From Pseudomonas sp. J452 (GTDB lineage: Bacteria; Pseudomonadota; Gammaproteobacteria; Pseudomonadales; Pseudomonadaceae), in the NCBI RefSeq assembly GCF_024666525.1, contig NZ_CP088294.1:868001-932000 (forward strand): a DNA stretch of 64,000 bases, given 5' to 3'. Both the position numbers and the translations under genes were made by a program. How positions within the stretch are numbered: position 1 is the stretch's first letter; each line of letters begins with the position of its first letter. The notes below the pieces were generated by a model. The model saw nothing but the letters and a program-made list of their open reading frames with translations, was not told where the DNA came from and searched no databases. Below are positions 26,502 through 37,762 of the stretch, one piece after another.

Positions 26502-27406
26502 GCGCGGCCCTCCATCTCTTTAGCTTGGTTACGGTTGAACAGAATAATGGGCACGATCAGGATCGCCAGCATGACCACTGCCAGGGCGGACGCCACCGGC
26601 CAGTCGCGGTTATTGAAGAATTCCTGCCACAACACCTTGCCGATCATCAGGGTCTCCGGGCCGCCGAGCAGCTCGGGAATGACGAACTCGCCGACCACCG
26701 GGATGAACACCAGCATGCTGCCGGCGACGATGCCGTTCTTCGACAGTGGCACGGTGATCTTCCAGAAGCTGTTGAAGGTGCTCGAACCCAGGTCCGAGGC
26801 CGCTTCCAGCAGGCTGTGGTCGTGCTTCACCAGGTTGGCGTAGAGCGGCAGGATCATGAACGGCAGGTACGAATAGACCACGCCGATATACACCGCCAGG
26901 TTGGTGTTAAGGATCTGCAGCGGCTCGTTGATGACCCCGAGCATTTGCAGGAAGCCATTGAGCAGGCCGTTGTTGCTGAGAATGCCCATCCAGGCATAGA
27001 CGCGGATCAGGATCGCGGTCCAGGTCGGCATCATGATCAGCAGCAGCAGGGTGGTCTGCATTTCCTTGCTGGCGCGAGCGATGGCATAGGCCATCGGATA
27101 GCCGATCAGCAGGCAGAGTAGCGTGCTGATGGTGGCCATCTTCAGCGAGCCCAGGTAGGCCGCCAGGTACAGTTCATCCTCGCTGAGGAAGATGTAGTTA
27201 CCCAGGTTGAGCACGATCTGCAGCTGGTTTTCCGCCCAGCTGTAGATTTCCGTGTAGGGCGGAATGGCCACGTCGGCTTCGGCGAAGCTGATCTTCAGAA
27301 CGATGAAGAACGGCAGCAGGAAGAACAGGAACAGCCAGAGAAACGGCACGCCGATCACGACATGCCGCCCTCTGGGCAGATAGCGTTTCAGTTTGCCGAT
27401 TTTCAT
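26498..27406 (-). CDS. spuG: Spermidine/putrescine ABC permease
   Basis: PotH-type permease of 302 residues, partner of SpuH, with the EAA loop LEAASDLGSSTFNSFWKITV near residue 207. The start used is the ATG at 27404-27406 (MKIGKLKRYLP), which overlaps the stop of spuF by 4 bp; the longer open frame upstream lies inside spuF and is not expected to be used. Confidence 0.92.
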   Translation of the reverse strand: MKIGKLKRYLPRGRHVVIGVPFLWLFLFFLLPFFIVLKISFAEADVAIPPYTEIYSWAENQLQIVLNLGNYIFLSEDELYLAAYLGSLKMATISTLLCLLIGYPMAYAIARASKEMQTTLLLLIMMPTWTAILIRVYAWMGILSNNGLLNGFLQMLGVINEPLQILNTNLAVYIGVVYSYLPFMILPLYANLVKHDHSLLEAASDLGSSTFNSFWKITVPLSKNGIVAGSMLVFIPVVGEFVIPELLGGPETLMIGKVLWQEFFNNRDWPVASALAVVMLAILIVPIILFNRNQAKEMEGRA

Positions 27407-28557
27407 GATTGCAGTACCACGCCGCTGTCGTCTTCCCAATACACCACCACGGCGTCGTCCCAGGTCGGACGCTTGCCGCGGCGCTCGGCGTTGGCGATGA
27501 AGCACTGCACGATCTGCCCGGAGGTCAGTTTGACGTGGTACACCGAGTGGCCGCCGAGGTAGGCGATGTCATGCACGGTGCCGTTGCACCAGTTGTATTC
27601 CGGGTGCTCGTGGTCGGCCGGCAGGGTGGTCGCCATCAGCAGTTTTTCCGGACGCAGGGCGTAGCTGACCTTCTTGTCTTCGGCGCGGGTGGTCACGCCG
27701 TGGCCGATGTAGATCGGCTTGTCCAGCTGCGGGCAGTTGATGATGGCGTGGTCGGTTTCGTCGGTGGTGATCACCCCGTCGAACAGGTTGACGTTGCCGA
27801 TGAACTCGCAGACCAGGCGGCTGGCCGGGGTCTCGTAGATGTCGATCGGGCTGCCGGTCTGGGCGATCCAGCCGAGGTGCATGATGGAAATGCGCTGGGC
27901 CATGGTCATGGCCTCTTCCTGGTCGTGGGTCACCATGACGCAGGTTACGCCGACCCGCTCGATGATCTCGACAAGCTCAAGCTGCATCTGCGAACGCAGC
28001 TTCTTGTCCAGCGCGCCCATCGGTTCGTCGAGCAGCAGCAGCTTGGGACGCTTGGCCAGCGAGCGGGCCAGGGCCACGCGCTGGCGCTGGCCACCGGACA
28101 GCTGATGCGGCTTGCGCCGGGCGTACTGGCTCATGTGCACCAGCTTGAGCATCTCGGCCACACGGGCGTCGATCTCGGCCTTGGGCAGGCCATCCTGCTT
28201 GAGGCCGAAGGCGATGTTCTGCGCCACGGTCATGTGCGGGAACAGCGCGTAGGACTGGAACATCATGTTGATCGGCCGCTCGTAGGGCGGCATGTCGGTG
28301 ATGTCCACGCCATCGAGCAGGATGCGCCCCTCGGTCGGCCGTTCGAAACCGGCGAGCATGCGCAGCAGGGTCGACTTGCCGGAGCCGGAGCCGCCGAGCA
28401 GGGCGAAGATCTCGCCTTTGTTGATAGTCAGCGAGACGTCGTCGACGGCGATGGTTTCGTCGAACTTCTTCGTGACGCGATCGATTTTAACCAGCACTTC
28501 TTTCGGTTGCTGGTTGCCCTCGAGGGCTTTCTTGTAGGCGCTGGAGGCAACGGCCAT
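27403..28557 (-). CDS. spuF: Spermidine/putrescine ABC ATPase
   Basis: PotG-type ATPase of 384 residues with Walker A GGSGSGKST, signature LSGGQRQR and Walker B LLLDEPMGALD, and a C-terminal TOBE-like domain. ATG 28555-28557 follows AGGAG by eight bases; an upstream TTG is less likely. Powers uptake through SpuG-SpuH of polyamine delivered by SpuD or SpuE. Confidence 0.93.
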   Translation of the reverse strand: MAVASSAYKKALEGNQQPKEVLVKIDRVTKKFDETIAVDDVSLTINKGEIFALLGGSGSGKSTLLRMLAGFERPTEGRILLDGVDITDMPPYERPINMMFQSYALFPHMTVAQNIAFGLKQDGLPKAEIDARVAEMLKLVHMSQYARRKPHQLSGGQRQRVALARSLAKRPKLLLLDEPMGALDKKLRSQMQLELVEIIERVGVTCVMVTHDQEEAMTMAQRISIMHLGWIAQTGSPIDIYETPASRLVCEFIGNVNLFDGVITTDETDHAIINCPQLDKPIYIGHGVTTRAEDKKVSYALRPEKLLMATTLPADHEHPEYNWCNGTVHDIAYLGGHSVYHVKLTSGQIVQCFIANAERRGKRPTWDDAVVVYWEDDSGVVLQS

Positions 28558-28582
28558 TTGCAAAACTCCTGGAACATTGGAA

Positions 28583-28601
28583 CCCGGCCACGCGGGCCGG
28601 G
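28583..28601 (-). other. Intercistronic hairpin, spuE-spuF
   Basis: CCCGGCC and GGCCGGG pair around a 5-base loop in the 52-bp gap after spuE. There is no clear T-run in the reverse direction, so it is more likely a partial attenuator or RNA-end protector than a terminator. Confidence 0.5.
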
Positions 28602-28609
28602 CTAAAGAC

Positions 28610-29707
<1,098 letters not shown>

Positions 29708-29891
29708 TCAGTCCTCTTTATTGTTGCTATTCAGGTCGTTACGCACGACCAGGGGCTTGAAAATTGTTCTGCCAATCCCTGACAACTGTTCCCTGAAAGC
29801 TGCGGCCAATCGCCCAGCCGAACGCGCACGGAGCTGTGTGGGGCTCGTGTGTAACGGTAGACGGAAATGGCACATGAGCCTCCTGGCGGGT

Positions 29892-29915
29892 CTCCGGCGG
29901 GAGCACCCGCCGGAG
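29892..29915 (-). other. Intercistronic hairpin, spuD-spuE
   Basis: CTCCGGCGGG and CCCGCCGGAG form a perfect 10-bp stem with a 4-base loop (AGCA), 17 bp after the spuD stop, in a 228-bp gap that otherwise shows no gene. No T-run follows. Likely stabilises the spuD message or gives partial read-through. Confidence 0.6.
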
Positions 29916-29932
29916 GGTGTCGCTGTTGTTGC

Positions 29933-31108
<1,176 letters not shown>

Positions 31109-31153
31109 CTACGCACCATGCAGTCTGGCAAGGTCTGGCGTGTCGCTCAAGCC

Positions 31154-32527
31154 TCAGACCAATACTGCACGTGCGGTGAGATCGAGGCACTTGCGTGCTT
31201 TTTCGATCAGCTCATCGATCTCACTTTTGCTGATTACCAATGGCGGCGCGATGATCATGGTGTCGCCAACGGCGCGCATGATCAGTCCGTTCTCGAAGCA
31301 ATGGGTGCGACAGATCATGCCAACACCGGTCTCGCTCGGGAAACGCTCACGGGTCTGCTTGTTCTTTGCCAATTCGATGGCGCCGAGCATGCCCACACCG
31401 CGGACTTCGCCCACCAGCGGATGATCCGCCAGCTCACGCAGACGCTTTTGCAAGTATGGTGCCGTTTCTGCTTTTACCCGCTCGATGATCTTTTCTTCGC
31501 GCAGGATGCGGATGTTTTCCAGGCCGACGGCTGCCGCCACCGGGTGCCCGGAATAGGTGAAGCCGTGGTTGAAGTCGCCACCGGCGTTGATCGTCTGGAA
31601 CACCTTGTCACCGACGATCAGGCCACCCATGGGCACGTAACCGCTGGTGAGACCCTTGGCGATGGTCATCAGGTCCGGCTTGTTACCGAAGTAATCGCTA
31701 CCGAACCACTCGCCGGTGCGGCCGAAGCCACAGATCACTTCGTCAGCCACGAACAGAATGTCGTACTTGGCGAGGATCTCGCGGATGCGCGGCCAGTAGG
31801 TTTCCGGCGGAATGATCACGCCGCCCGCGCCCTGGATCGGCTCGGCGATAAAGGCGGCGACATTGTCTTCGCCGACTTCGAGAATTTTCTTTTCCAGCTG
31901 ATCGGCGGCCCAGATACCGAACTCGTCCGGGCTCATGTCGCCACCCTCGCCGAACCAGTACGGTTGCGGGATGTGCACGATGCCGGGGATCGGCAGGTCG
32001 CCCTGCTCATGCATGTATTTCATGCCGCCCAGACTGGCACCGGCCACGGTGGAACCGTGGTAGCCGTTGTGGCGACTGATGATGACTTTCTTGTTCGGCT
32101 GACCCTTGCACGCCCAGTAGTGGCGAACCATGCGCAGCATGGTGTCGTTGCCTTCGGAACCTGAACCGGTGAAGAACACATGGTTCATGCCTTCCGGCGC
32201 GATCGCGGCGATCGCCTTGGCCAGTTCCAGCACCGGCGGGTGCGCGGTCATAAAGAAGGTGTTGTAGAACGGCAGCTCACGCATCTGCTTGGCTGCAGCC
32301 TCGACCAGCTCTTCGCGGCCGTAACCGACGGCAACGCACCAGAGGCCGGCCATGCCGTCGAGAATCTTGTTGCCTTCGCTGTCCCAGAGGTAGACACCGT
32401 CGGCCTTGGTCACAATGCGCGGGCCCTTTTCGTGCAGCTGCTGGTAGTCGCTGAACGGCGCGAGGTGGTGCTCACGGCTCATGGCCTGCCACTCACGGGT
32501 TTTCGGGTTATTCGCTTGATTCGTCAT
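31154..32527 (-). CDS. spuC: Putrescine(polyamine)-pyruvate aminotransferase
   Basis: Class III PLP aminotransferase of 457 residues that transfers an amino group of putrescine or cadaverine to pyruvate. The Schiff-base Lys is K291 (TIAKGLTSGY) and the ring-N-binding Asp is D262 (ADEVICGFGR). Two ATGs are adjacent; I use 32525-32527 because it lies six bases from GAGG, against three for the other. Position between spuB and spuD is as in P. aeruginosa. Confidence 0.93.
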   Translation of the reverse strand: MTNQANNPKTREWQAMSREHHLAPFSDYQQLHEKGPRIVTKADGVYLWDSEGNKILDGMAGLWCVAVGYGREELVEAAAKQMRELPFYNTFFMTAHPPVLELAKAIAAIAPEGMNHVFFTGSGSEGNDTMLRMVRHYWACKGQPNKKVIISRHNGYHGSTVAGASLGGMKYMHEQGDLPIPGIVHIPQPYWFGEGGDMSPDEFGIWAADQLEKKILEVGEDNVAAFIAEPIQGAGGVIIPPETYWPRIREILAKYDILFVADEVICGFGRTGEWFGSDYFGNKPDLMTIAKGLTSGYVPMGGLIVGDKVFQTINAGGDFNHGFTYSGHPVAAAVGLENIRILREEKIIERVKAETAPYLQKRLRELADHPLVGEVRGVGMLGAIELAKNKQTRERFPSETGVGMICRTHCFENGLIMRAVGDTMIIAPPLVISKSEIDELIEKARKCLDLTARAVLV

Positions 32528-32554
32528 CATTCACCTCAGGTTGCGCAATCGGCA

Positions 32555-32583
32555 GGGTGTCGACGGCTGAGCCGCCGACACCC
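32555..32583 (-). other. Intercistronic hairpin, spuB-spuC
   Basis: GGGTGTCG and CGACACCC form the outer stem, with an inner CGGC/GCCG continuing after an A-C mismatch. It lies in the 63-bp gap before spuC. Confidence 0.5.
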
Positions 32584-32590
32584 GACCCGA

Positions 32591-33949
32591 TCAGACGGAG
32601 AGCAGCAGGAACTCGCGTTCCCAGGAGCTGATCACCCGCTTAAAGTTTTCATGCTCGGCACGCTTGACCGCGACATAGCCGCGGACAAACTTCGCGCCCA
32701 GGTATTTCTCGGCGTCCTTGCAGGCCTCCATACGCTCCAGGGCGCTTTCGATGGTCACCGGCAGGGCCAGGTTGCGGCGCTCGTAGCCACGCCCTTTGAC
32801 CGGCGCACTCGGATTGATGCCTTCAACCATGCCGATGTAGCCACACAGCAAGGAGGCAGCCAGTACCAGGTACGGGTTGGCGTCGGCACCGGCCAGGCGG
32901 TTTTCCACGCGACGGTTCTGTGGCCCGGCTTCCGGTACGCGCAGGCCCACGGTGCGGTTCTCTTCGCCCCACTCGACGTTCACCGGCGCCGAGGTATCCG
33001 GCAGGAAGCGGCGGAACGAATTGACGTTCGGCGCGAACAGCGGCAGTACCTCGGGAATGTATTTCTGCAGGCCACCGATGTGGTGCAGGAACAGTTCACT
33101 CATGGTCCCGTCTTCGTTGGAGAACAGGTTCTTGCCGGTATTCACGTCCACCACACTCTGGTGGATGTGCATGGCGCTGCCCGGCTGATCGGTGATCGGC
33201 TTGGCCATAAAGGTGGCCGCCACGTCATGCTTGAGCGCGGCTTCGCGCATGGTGCGCTTGAACACGGTGATCTGGTCGGCCAGGTGCAGGGCATCGCCGT
33301 GACGGAAGTTGATTTCCATCTGCGCCGGGCCGTCTTCGTGGATCAGCGTGTCGAGATCCAGGGTCTGCAGTTCGCACCAGTCGTAAACGTCTTCGAACAG
33401 CGGATCGAATTCGTTGGCCGCGTCGATGGAGAACGACTGGCGACCCACTTCCGGGCGACCGGAGCGGCCCATCGGCGCCACCAGCGGGAAGTCCGGGTCG
33501 CTGTTGCGCTTGGTCAGGTAGAACTCCATCTCCGGCGCGACGATCGGCTTCCAACCCTTGGCTGCGTACAGCTTGAGGATGTTCTTGAGGATGTTGCGCG
33601 GCGACAGCTCGATCGGGTTGCCCTGCTTGTCGAAGGTGTCGTGGATCACCATCGCAGTGGGCTCGATGGCCCAGGGCACGAGGAACACGGCGTTCTCGTC
33701 CGGACGGCAGAACATGTCGATGTCCGCCTCGTCGAGCAGCTCGTAATAGATGTCGTCCTCGACGTAGTCGCCGGTCACGGTCTGCAGCAGCACACTCTCG
33801 GGGAGGCGCATGCCCTTTTCGTCGAGGAACTTGTTGGTCGGCGAAATCTTGCCACGGGCAATCCCGGTAAGATCGCTGATCATGCATTCAACTTCGGTGA
33901 TTTTGCGTTCTTTCAACCAGCTTGTGAGCTGGTCCAGCTTGGTAGTCAT
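32591..33949 (-). CDS. spuB: Gamma-glutamylpolyamine synthetase (glutamine-synthetase-like)
   Basis: Enzyme of 452 residues in the glutamine synthetase superfamily that ligates glutamate to putrescine using ATP. Visible GS features are the beta-grasp start (ECMISDLTGIARGK), the metal ligands in PEMEFYL, the catalytic stretch GSAMHIHQSV and NRRVENRLAGADANPYL. SpuI (35068-36447) is a paralogue on the other strand. Together they open the gamma-glutamylation route that SpuA and SpuC complete. Confidence 0.92.
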   Translation of the reverse strand: MTTKLDQLTSWLKERKITEVECMISDLTGIARGKISPTNKFLDEKGMRLPESVLLQTVTGDYVEDDIYYELLDEADIDMFCRPDENAVFLVPWAIEPTAMVIHDTFDKQGNPIELSPRNILKNILKLYAAKGWKPIVAPEMEFYLTKRNSDPDFPLVAPMGRSGRPEVGRQSFSIDAANEFDPLFEDVYDWCELQTLDLDTLIHEDGPAQMEINFRHGDALHLADQITVFKRTMREAALKHDVAATFMAKPITDQPGSAMHIHQSVVDVNTGKNLFSNEDGTMSELFLHHIGGLQKYIPEVLPLFAPNVNSFRRFLPDTSAPVNVEWGEENRTVGLRVPEAGPQNRRVENRLAGADANPYLVLAASLLCGYIGMVEGINPSAPVKGRGYERRNLALPVTIESALERMEACKDAEKYLGAKFVRGYVAVKRAEHENFKRVISSWEREFLLLSV

Positions 33950-33997
33950 AAAGACCTCAGGGTTGTAGAGCGGCTTCTGCGGACCGGTTAAAGCCTA

Positions 33998-34017
33998 GCG
34001 AAACCTCCCAGTTTCGC
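33998..34017 (-). other. Intercistronic hairpin, spuA-spuB
   Basis: GCGAAAC and GTTTCGC, a perfect 7-bp stem with a 6-base loop, in the 88-bp gap after spuA. Confidence 0.45.
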
Positions 34018-34037
34018 CTGCCGGTTGCCTCACCTAC

Positions 34038-34790
34038 TCAGCGTTGCCCCGCCCTCTTCCTGCAAGCCTCACCAAAGGCCTGGAAGATGGCGAGATAATT
34101 CGGGTTGGATCGTACCTGCCACTCCGGGTGGAATTGCACCCCGAGCGCGAAGCTTGGCGCACCTTCGACGGAGAAGGCTTCGATCAACCCGTCAGGCGCC
34201 AGTGCTTCTACGCGAAGGCCCGGCGCCAGACGCTGAACGCCCTGGCCATGAATGGAATTGACTTGAATCTCGTCCGGCAAGCCGAGGCCGGCGAGGAGAC
34301 CGCCCGGCTGCACCTGCAGCGGGTGGCGTTGAGCGTACTGCACCTCGACCGGCTGCTCGGCCGGCTCGCGGTGATCCATCATCCCGGCAACCTCGTGCAC
34401 TTTCTGGTGCAAAGTGCCGCCAAACGCCACGTTCATTTCCTGGAAGCCGCGGCAAATGCCGAGCACCGGTATACCGGCCGCCACTGCATCACGAATCAGT
34501 GGCAGGGTGGTCTGGTCGCGATAGGGATCATGGGGCGTGCCGGGCTCACTGGCCGGGCCGCTATAGTGATGAGGTTCGACGTTCGACGGCGAGCCGGTAA
34601 ACAGCAGGCCGTCTAGACTGGCTAGCAGAGTCGGCTGATCGATCAGTTCGCCAAGCGATGGAATCACCAGCGGCAAACCGCCAGCACCGACAGCAACGGC
34701 GCGAACATATTTGTCGCCCGCGATGTGGTTGAGATGTAGGCCTACCTGCTTGGTGCAGGCGGTTACGCCGATTAACGGCAGGCGCGACAT
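34038..34790 (-). CDS. spuA: Gamma-glutamyl-GABA hydrolase (class I glutamine amidotransferase fold)
   Basis: Enzyme of 250 residues (PuuD-like) that releases GABA from gamma-glutamyl-GABA. The nucleophile is C113 (GICRGFQEMN) and the catalytic His/Glu are H221 and E223 (QFHPEWQ). It is the first gene of the spu operon; an AT-rich dyad 49-89 bp upstream of the start is a candidate control site. Shares a 277-bp divergent region with spuI. Confidence 0.92.
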   Translation of the reverse strand: MSRLPLIGVTACTKQVGLHLNHIAGDKYVRAVAVGAGGLPLVIPSLGELIDQPTLLASLDGLLFTGSPSNVEPHHYSGPASEPGTPHDPYRDQTTLPLIRDAVAAGIPVLGICRGFQEMNVAFGGTLHQKVHEVAGMMDHREPAEQPVEVQYAQRHPLQVQPGGLLAGLGLPDEIQVNSIHGQGVQRLAPGLRVEALAPDGLIEAFSVEGAPSFALGVQFHPEWQVRSNPNYLAIFQAFGEACRKRAGQR

Positions 34791-34838
34791 GGGACACCTG
34801 TTTTATAGCTGTTATTAGGTTGAGGCCGAGATTAGCCT

Positions 34839-34879
34839 TGTTCGATTTTTTACACAATAGGGCTGTAAAAAATTGAACA
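34839..34879. promoter_or_regulatory. AT-rich dyad between spuA and spuI
   Basis: TGTTCGATTTTTTACA (34839-34854) and TGTAAAAAATTGAACA (34864-34879) are inverted copies with one mismatch, 9 bp apart. The AT content stands out. Its position just upstream of spuA fits a repressor or activator site. Confidence 0.5.
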
Positions 34880-34992
34880 CAGGCCACTGAGCACGGCGCC
34901 AGGCAAGGCCAAAAACAAGCTACACAAGCCCTGAAACGCCCCAAAACTGGCCATAAGGCCCCATTTCAGGGCAGAATGGTCAACTATTGACA

Positions 34993-35026
34993 GCACAGGG
35001 TGTTTAAGATTGACTCACACCTGTGC
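34993..35026. promoter_or_regulatory. Weak dyad near the spuI promoter
   Basis: GCACAGGGTGT and ACACCTGTGC are inverted copies apart from one base missing, with 13 bp between. It starts 42 bp and begins 75 bp upstream of the spuI ATG and overlaps a possible -35 (TTGACT). Low certainty. Confidence 0.25.
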
Positions 35027-35067
35027 GAACGCATGATTGAAATTTTTAACAAAAAAGGTGTTGCATC

Positions 35068-36447
35068 ATGTCGGTACCCCCGCGTGCCGTTCAGCTCAAC
35101 GAAGCGAACGCGTTCCTTAAGGAACATCCTGAGGTCCTGTTCGTCGACCTTCTTATTGCAGACATGAACGGCGTGGTACGCGGCAAGCGTATCGACCGTA
35201 ACAGCCTGCATAAAGTGTACGAAAAGGGCATCAACCTGCCCGCTTCTCTATTTGCCCTCGATATCAACGGTTCCACTGTCGAAAGCTCCGGCCTTGGCCT
35301 GGACATCGGCGACGCCGACCGCATCTGTTTCCCGATTCCCAATACCCTGTGCAACGAGCCCTGGCAGAAGCGCCCCACCGCGCAGCTGCTGATGACCATG
35401 CACGAACTCGATGGCCGCCCGTTCTTCGCCGACCCGCGCGAAGTGCTGCGCCAGGTAGTGGCCAAGTTCGACGAGATGAACCTGACCATCTGTGCCGCCT
35501 TCGAGCTGGAGTTCTACCTGATCGACCAGGAGAACGTGAACGGCCGTCCGCAGCCGCCACGCTCGCCGCTTTCCGGTAAGCGCCCGATCTCCACCCAGGT
35601 GTACCTGATCGACGACCTCGACGAATACGTCGACTGCCTGCAGGACATGCTGGAAGCGGCCAAGGAACAAGACATCCCGGCCGATGCCATCGTCAAGGAA
35701 AGCGCCCCGGCGCAGTTCGAAGTCAACCTGCATCACACCAACGACGCGATTAAGGCCTGCGACTACGCCCTGCTGCTCAAGCGCCTGATCAAGAACATCG
35801 CCTACGACCATGAAATGGACACCACCTTCATGGCCAAGCCCTATCCGGGCCAGGCGGGCAATGGTCTGCACGTGCACATCTCGCTGCTCGACAAGACCAC
35901 CGGCAAGAACATCTTCACCACCGACGACCCTCTGCAAAGCGACCTGCTGCGTCACGCCATCGGCGGCATCCTGGAAACCATGCCGGCCTCGATGGCGTTC
36001 CTCTGCCCCAACGTCAACTCGTACCGCCGCTTCGGCGCACAGTTCTATGTGCCCAACGCGCCGAGCTGGGGTATCGACAACCGTACCGTGGCCGTCCGCG
36101 TTCCCAATGGCAGCCCGGACTCGGTGCGCATCGAACACCGCGTCGCCGGTGCCGATGCCAACCCGTATCTGATGATGGCGTCGATCCTCGCCGGCATTCA
36201 CCACGGCCTGACCAACAAGGTCGAGCCGGGCGAGCCGATCGAGGGCAACTCCTACGAGCAACTGGAACAGAGCCTGCCGAACAACCTGCGCGATGCCCTG
36301 CGCGAACTGGACGACAGTGCAGTGCTGAACCAGTACATCAGCCCGGATTACATCGACATCTTCGTCGCCTGTAAGGAAGCCGAGTTGGAAGAGTTCGAGA
36401 CCACCATCTCCGACCTCGAATACAACTGGTATTTGCACACCGTATAA
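35068..36447 (+). CDS. spuI: Gamma-glutamylpolyamine synthetase paralogue
   Basis: Enzyme of 459 residues of the glutamine-synthetase superfamily, acting as a glutamate-polyamine ligase. The GS pattern is ADMNGVVRGKR near residue 30, AFELEFYLID near 143, NGLHVHISLL near 265 and RIEHRVAGADANPYL near 350. It diverges from spuA, as in P. aeruginosa. The ATG follows AAAAAAGGTGTTGCATC. Clearly different in sequence from SpuB, so the two probably prefer different polyamines or conditions. Confidence 0.92.
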   Translation: MSVPPRAVQLNEANAFLKEHPEVLFVDLLIADMNGVVRGKRIDRNSLHKVYEKGINLPASLFALDINGSTVESSGLGLDIGDADRICFPIPNTLCNEPWQKRPTAQLLMTMHELDGRPFFADPREVLRQVVAKFDEMNLTICAAFELEFYLIDQENVNGRPQPPRSPLSGKRPISTQVYLIDDLDEYVDCLQDMLEAAKEQDIPADAIVKESAPAQFEVNLHHTNDAIKACDYALLLKRLIKNIAYDHEMDTTFMAKPYPGQAGNGLHVHISLLDKTTGKNIFTTDDPLQSDLLRHAIGGILETMPASMAFLCPNVNSYRRFGAQFYVPNAPSWGIDNRTVAVRVPNGSPDSVRIEHRVAGADANPYLMMASILAGIHHGLTNKVEPGEPIEGNSYEQLEQSLPNNLRDALRELDDSAVLNQYISPDYIDIFVACKEAELEEFETTISDLEYNWYLHTV

Positions 36448-36458
36448 GCACCATCCCC

Positions 36459-36486
36459 GACGCCGGCTCTAGCCGGCGTCGTTTTA
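36459..36486 (+). terminator. Rho-independent terminator after spuI
   Basis: GACGCCGGCT and AGCCGGCGTC pair around CT and are followed by GTTTTA. It lies 11 bp after the stop. Confidence 0.85.
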
Positions 36487-36581
36487 TCCGCTGCCCGTGT
36501 TGCCCCGATTACGCCACTCCCCGTACGTGGTCTGGCGAAGCTTTGCCCGCTGCATTGCCACATCACACCAAGGAGGTCGTC

Positions 36582-37658
36582 ATGTTCCGCATTCTTGCTC
36601 CGCTGCTGCTGACGTTATCCCCCGGACTGGCGGCTGCTGCCGACAGCATCCGGGTCTACAACTGGAACGATTACATCGCGCCCCAGGTACTGGTCGACTT
36701 CACCAAGGAAACCGGGATCGAAGTCGAGTACCACACCTTCAGCACCGACGAAGAACTCGACCAGGCACTGGCCAGCGATACCGCCATCGATATCGCCGTG
36801 CCCTCCCACGACGAGCTGCCGGCACTGATTCGCGCTGGCAAGCTGCAGCCTCTGGACCTCGCCCGCCTGGGCAACCGCAAGCACCTCGACAAGCAACTGC
36901 TCAACAAGCTGGCCGCCGTCGACCCCAACAACCGCTATGCCGTGCCCTACCTGTGGGGCGCCGTCGGCCTGGCCATCAACACCCCGCAGGCCACCGCCGC
37001 GCTGGGCGGCACACTGCCGCACAGCTGGAGCCTGCTGTTCGATCCGGCCCAGAGCAGCAAGCTGGCCGCCTGCGGTGTCAGCATGCTGGATGCCCCGGAT
37101 GAAGTGCTCTACGGCCTGATGAACTATCAGGGACGCAGCCTCAGCAACAGCTCGCCGGGGCGCATCCGCAAGGCCGGCGCGATCCTCGACGGCCTGCGCC
37201 CGAACCTGCGCTACGTCGACAGCGAGCGCTATATCGACGACCTCAACCAGGGCAAGCTGTGCGTCGCCCTGGCCTGGGTCGGCGATGCCCTGGCGGCGGC
37301 CGATGCCGGCCAGCCCGTGCAGTTCGTGGTGCCGGAGGAAGGCTCCTCGCTGTTCATCGACAACCTGGTAATCCCCAGCAGCGCACGCCGCGCCGACCTC
37401 GCGCACAAGTTCATCGACTACCTGATGCAACCGCAGGTGGCGGCGAAGATCACCGAGGAAACCCTCTACCCGAGTGCCAACGCCGATGCCCGCGAGTTCC
37501 TCGACCCGGCCCTGCGCGACCAGCCCGGCCTGTACCCGGATCGCGACACCAAGCGCCGCCTGTTCGCCCTGGTACCGCTGCCGGACAAGCTGAAAAGCAC
37601 CCGCGACGAGGTCTGGACGCGCTTCCGCGATGGCCCGGCGGCAGCCGCCCCGCTGTAA
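36582..37658 (+). CDS. Orphan periplasmic polyamine-binding protein (PotF family)
   Basis: Receptor of 358 residues with signal MFRILAPLLLTLSPGLAAAAD and mature start SIRVYNWNDYIAPQVLVDF. A near-ideal AAGGAGGTCGTC precedes the ATG. It has no permease or ATPase beside it, so it may feed SpuFGH or act as a sensor. Compared with SpuD, the ligand-side stretch is WVGDALAAAD instead of [10 protein letters not shown], and IPKEG becomes VPEEG, so the pocket differs. P. aeruginosa has a gene in this place too. Ligand unknown; agmatine is attractive given the agu genes next door. Confidence 0.82.
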   Translation: MFRILAPLLLTLSPGLAAAADSIRVYNWNDYIAPQVLVDFTKETGIEVEYHTFSTDEELDQALASDTAIDIAVPSHDELPALIRAGKLQPLDLARLGNRKHLDKQLLNKLAAVDPNNRYAVPYLWGAVGLAINTPQATAALGGTLPHSWSLLFDPAQSSKLAACGVSMLDAPDEVLYGLMNYQGRSLSNSSPGRIRKAGAILDGLRPNLRYVDSERYIDDLNQGKLCVALAWVGDALAAADAGQPVQFVVPEEGSSLFIDNLVIPSSARRADLAHKFIDYLMQPQVAAKITEETLYPSANADAREFLDPALRDQPGLYPDRDTKRRLFALVPLPDKLKSTRDEVWTRFRDGPAAAAPL

Positions 37659-37669
37659 TCCGCTGCGCG

Positions 37670-37691
37670 AGCGGGGCCTTGTCGCCCCGCT
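37670..37691 (+). other. Hairpin after the orphan binding protein
   Basis: AGCGGGGC and GCCCCGCT pair around a 6-base loop, 12 bp after the stop. There is no T-run, so termination would be Rho-dependent or partial. Confidence 0.45.
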
Positions 37692-37762
37692 TGCACCACC
37701 CGTGACTTGCCTCCCCTGTCCGTCTGGCGTCCAATAGCGCCTCCCCAGGACAGGAGTCCGGC

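Noticed and set aside
35009..35035. TTGACT-N16-CATGAT as the spuI promoter
   Set aside because: The -10 is weak and several alternatives exist in the AT-rich gap; not firm enough to annotate.
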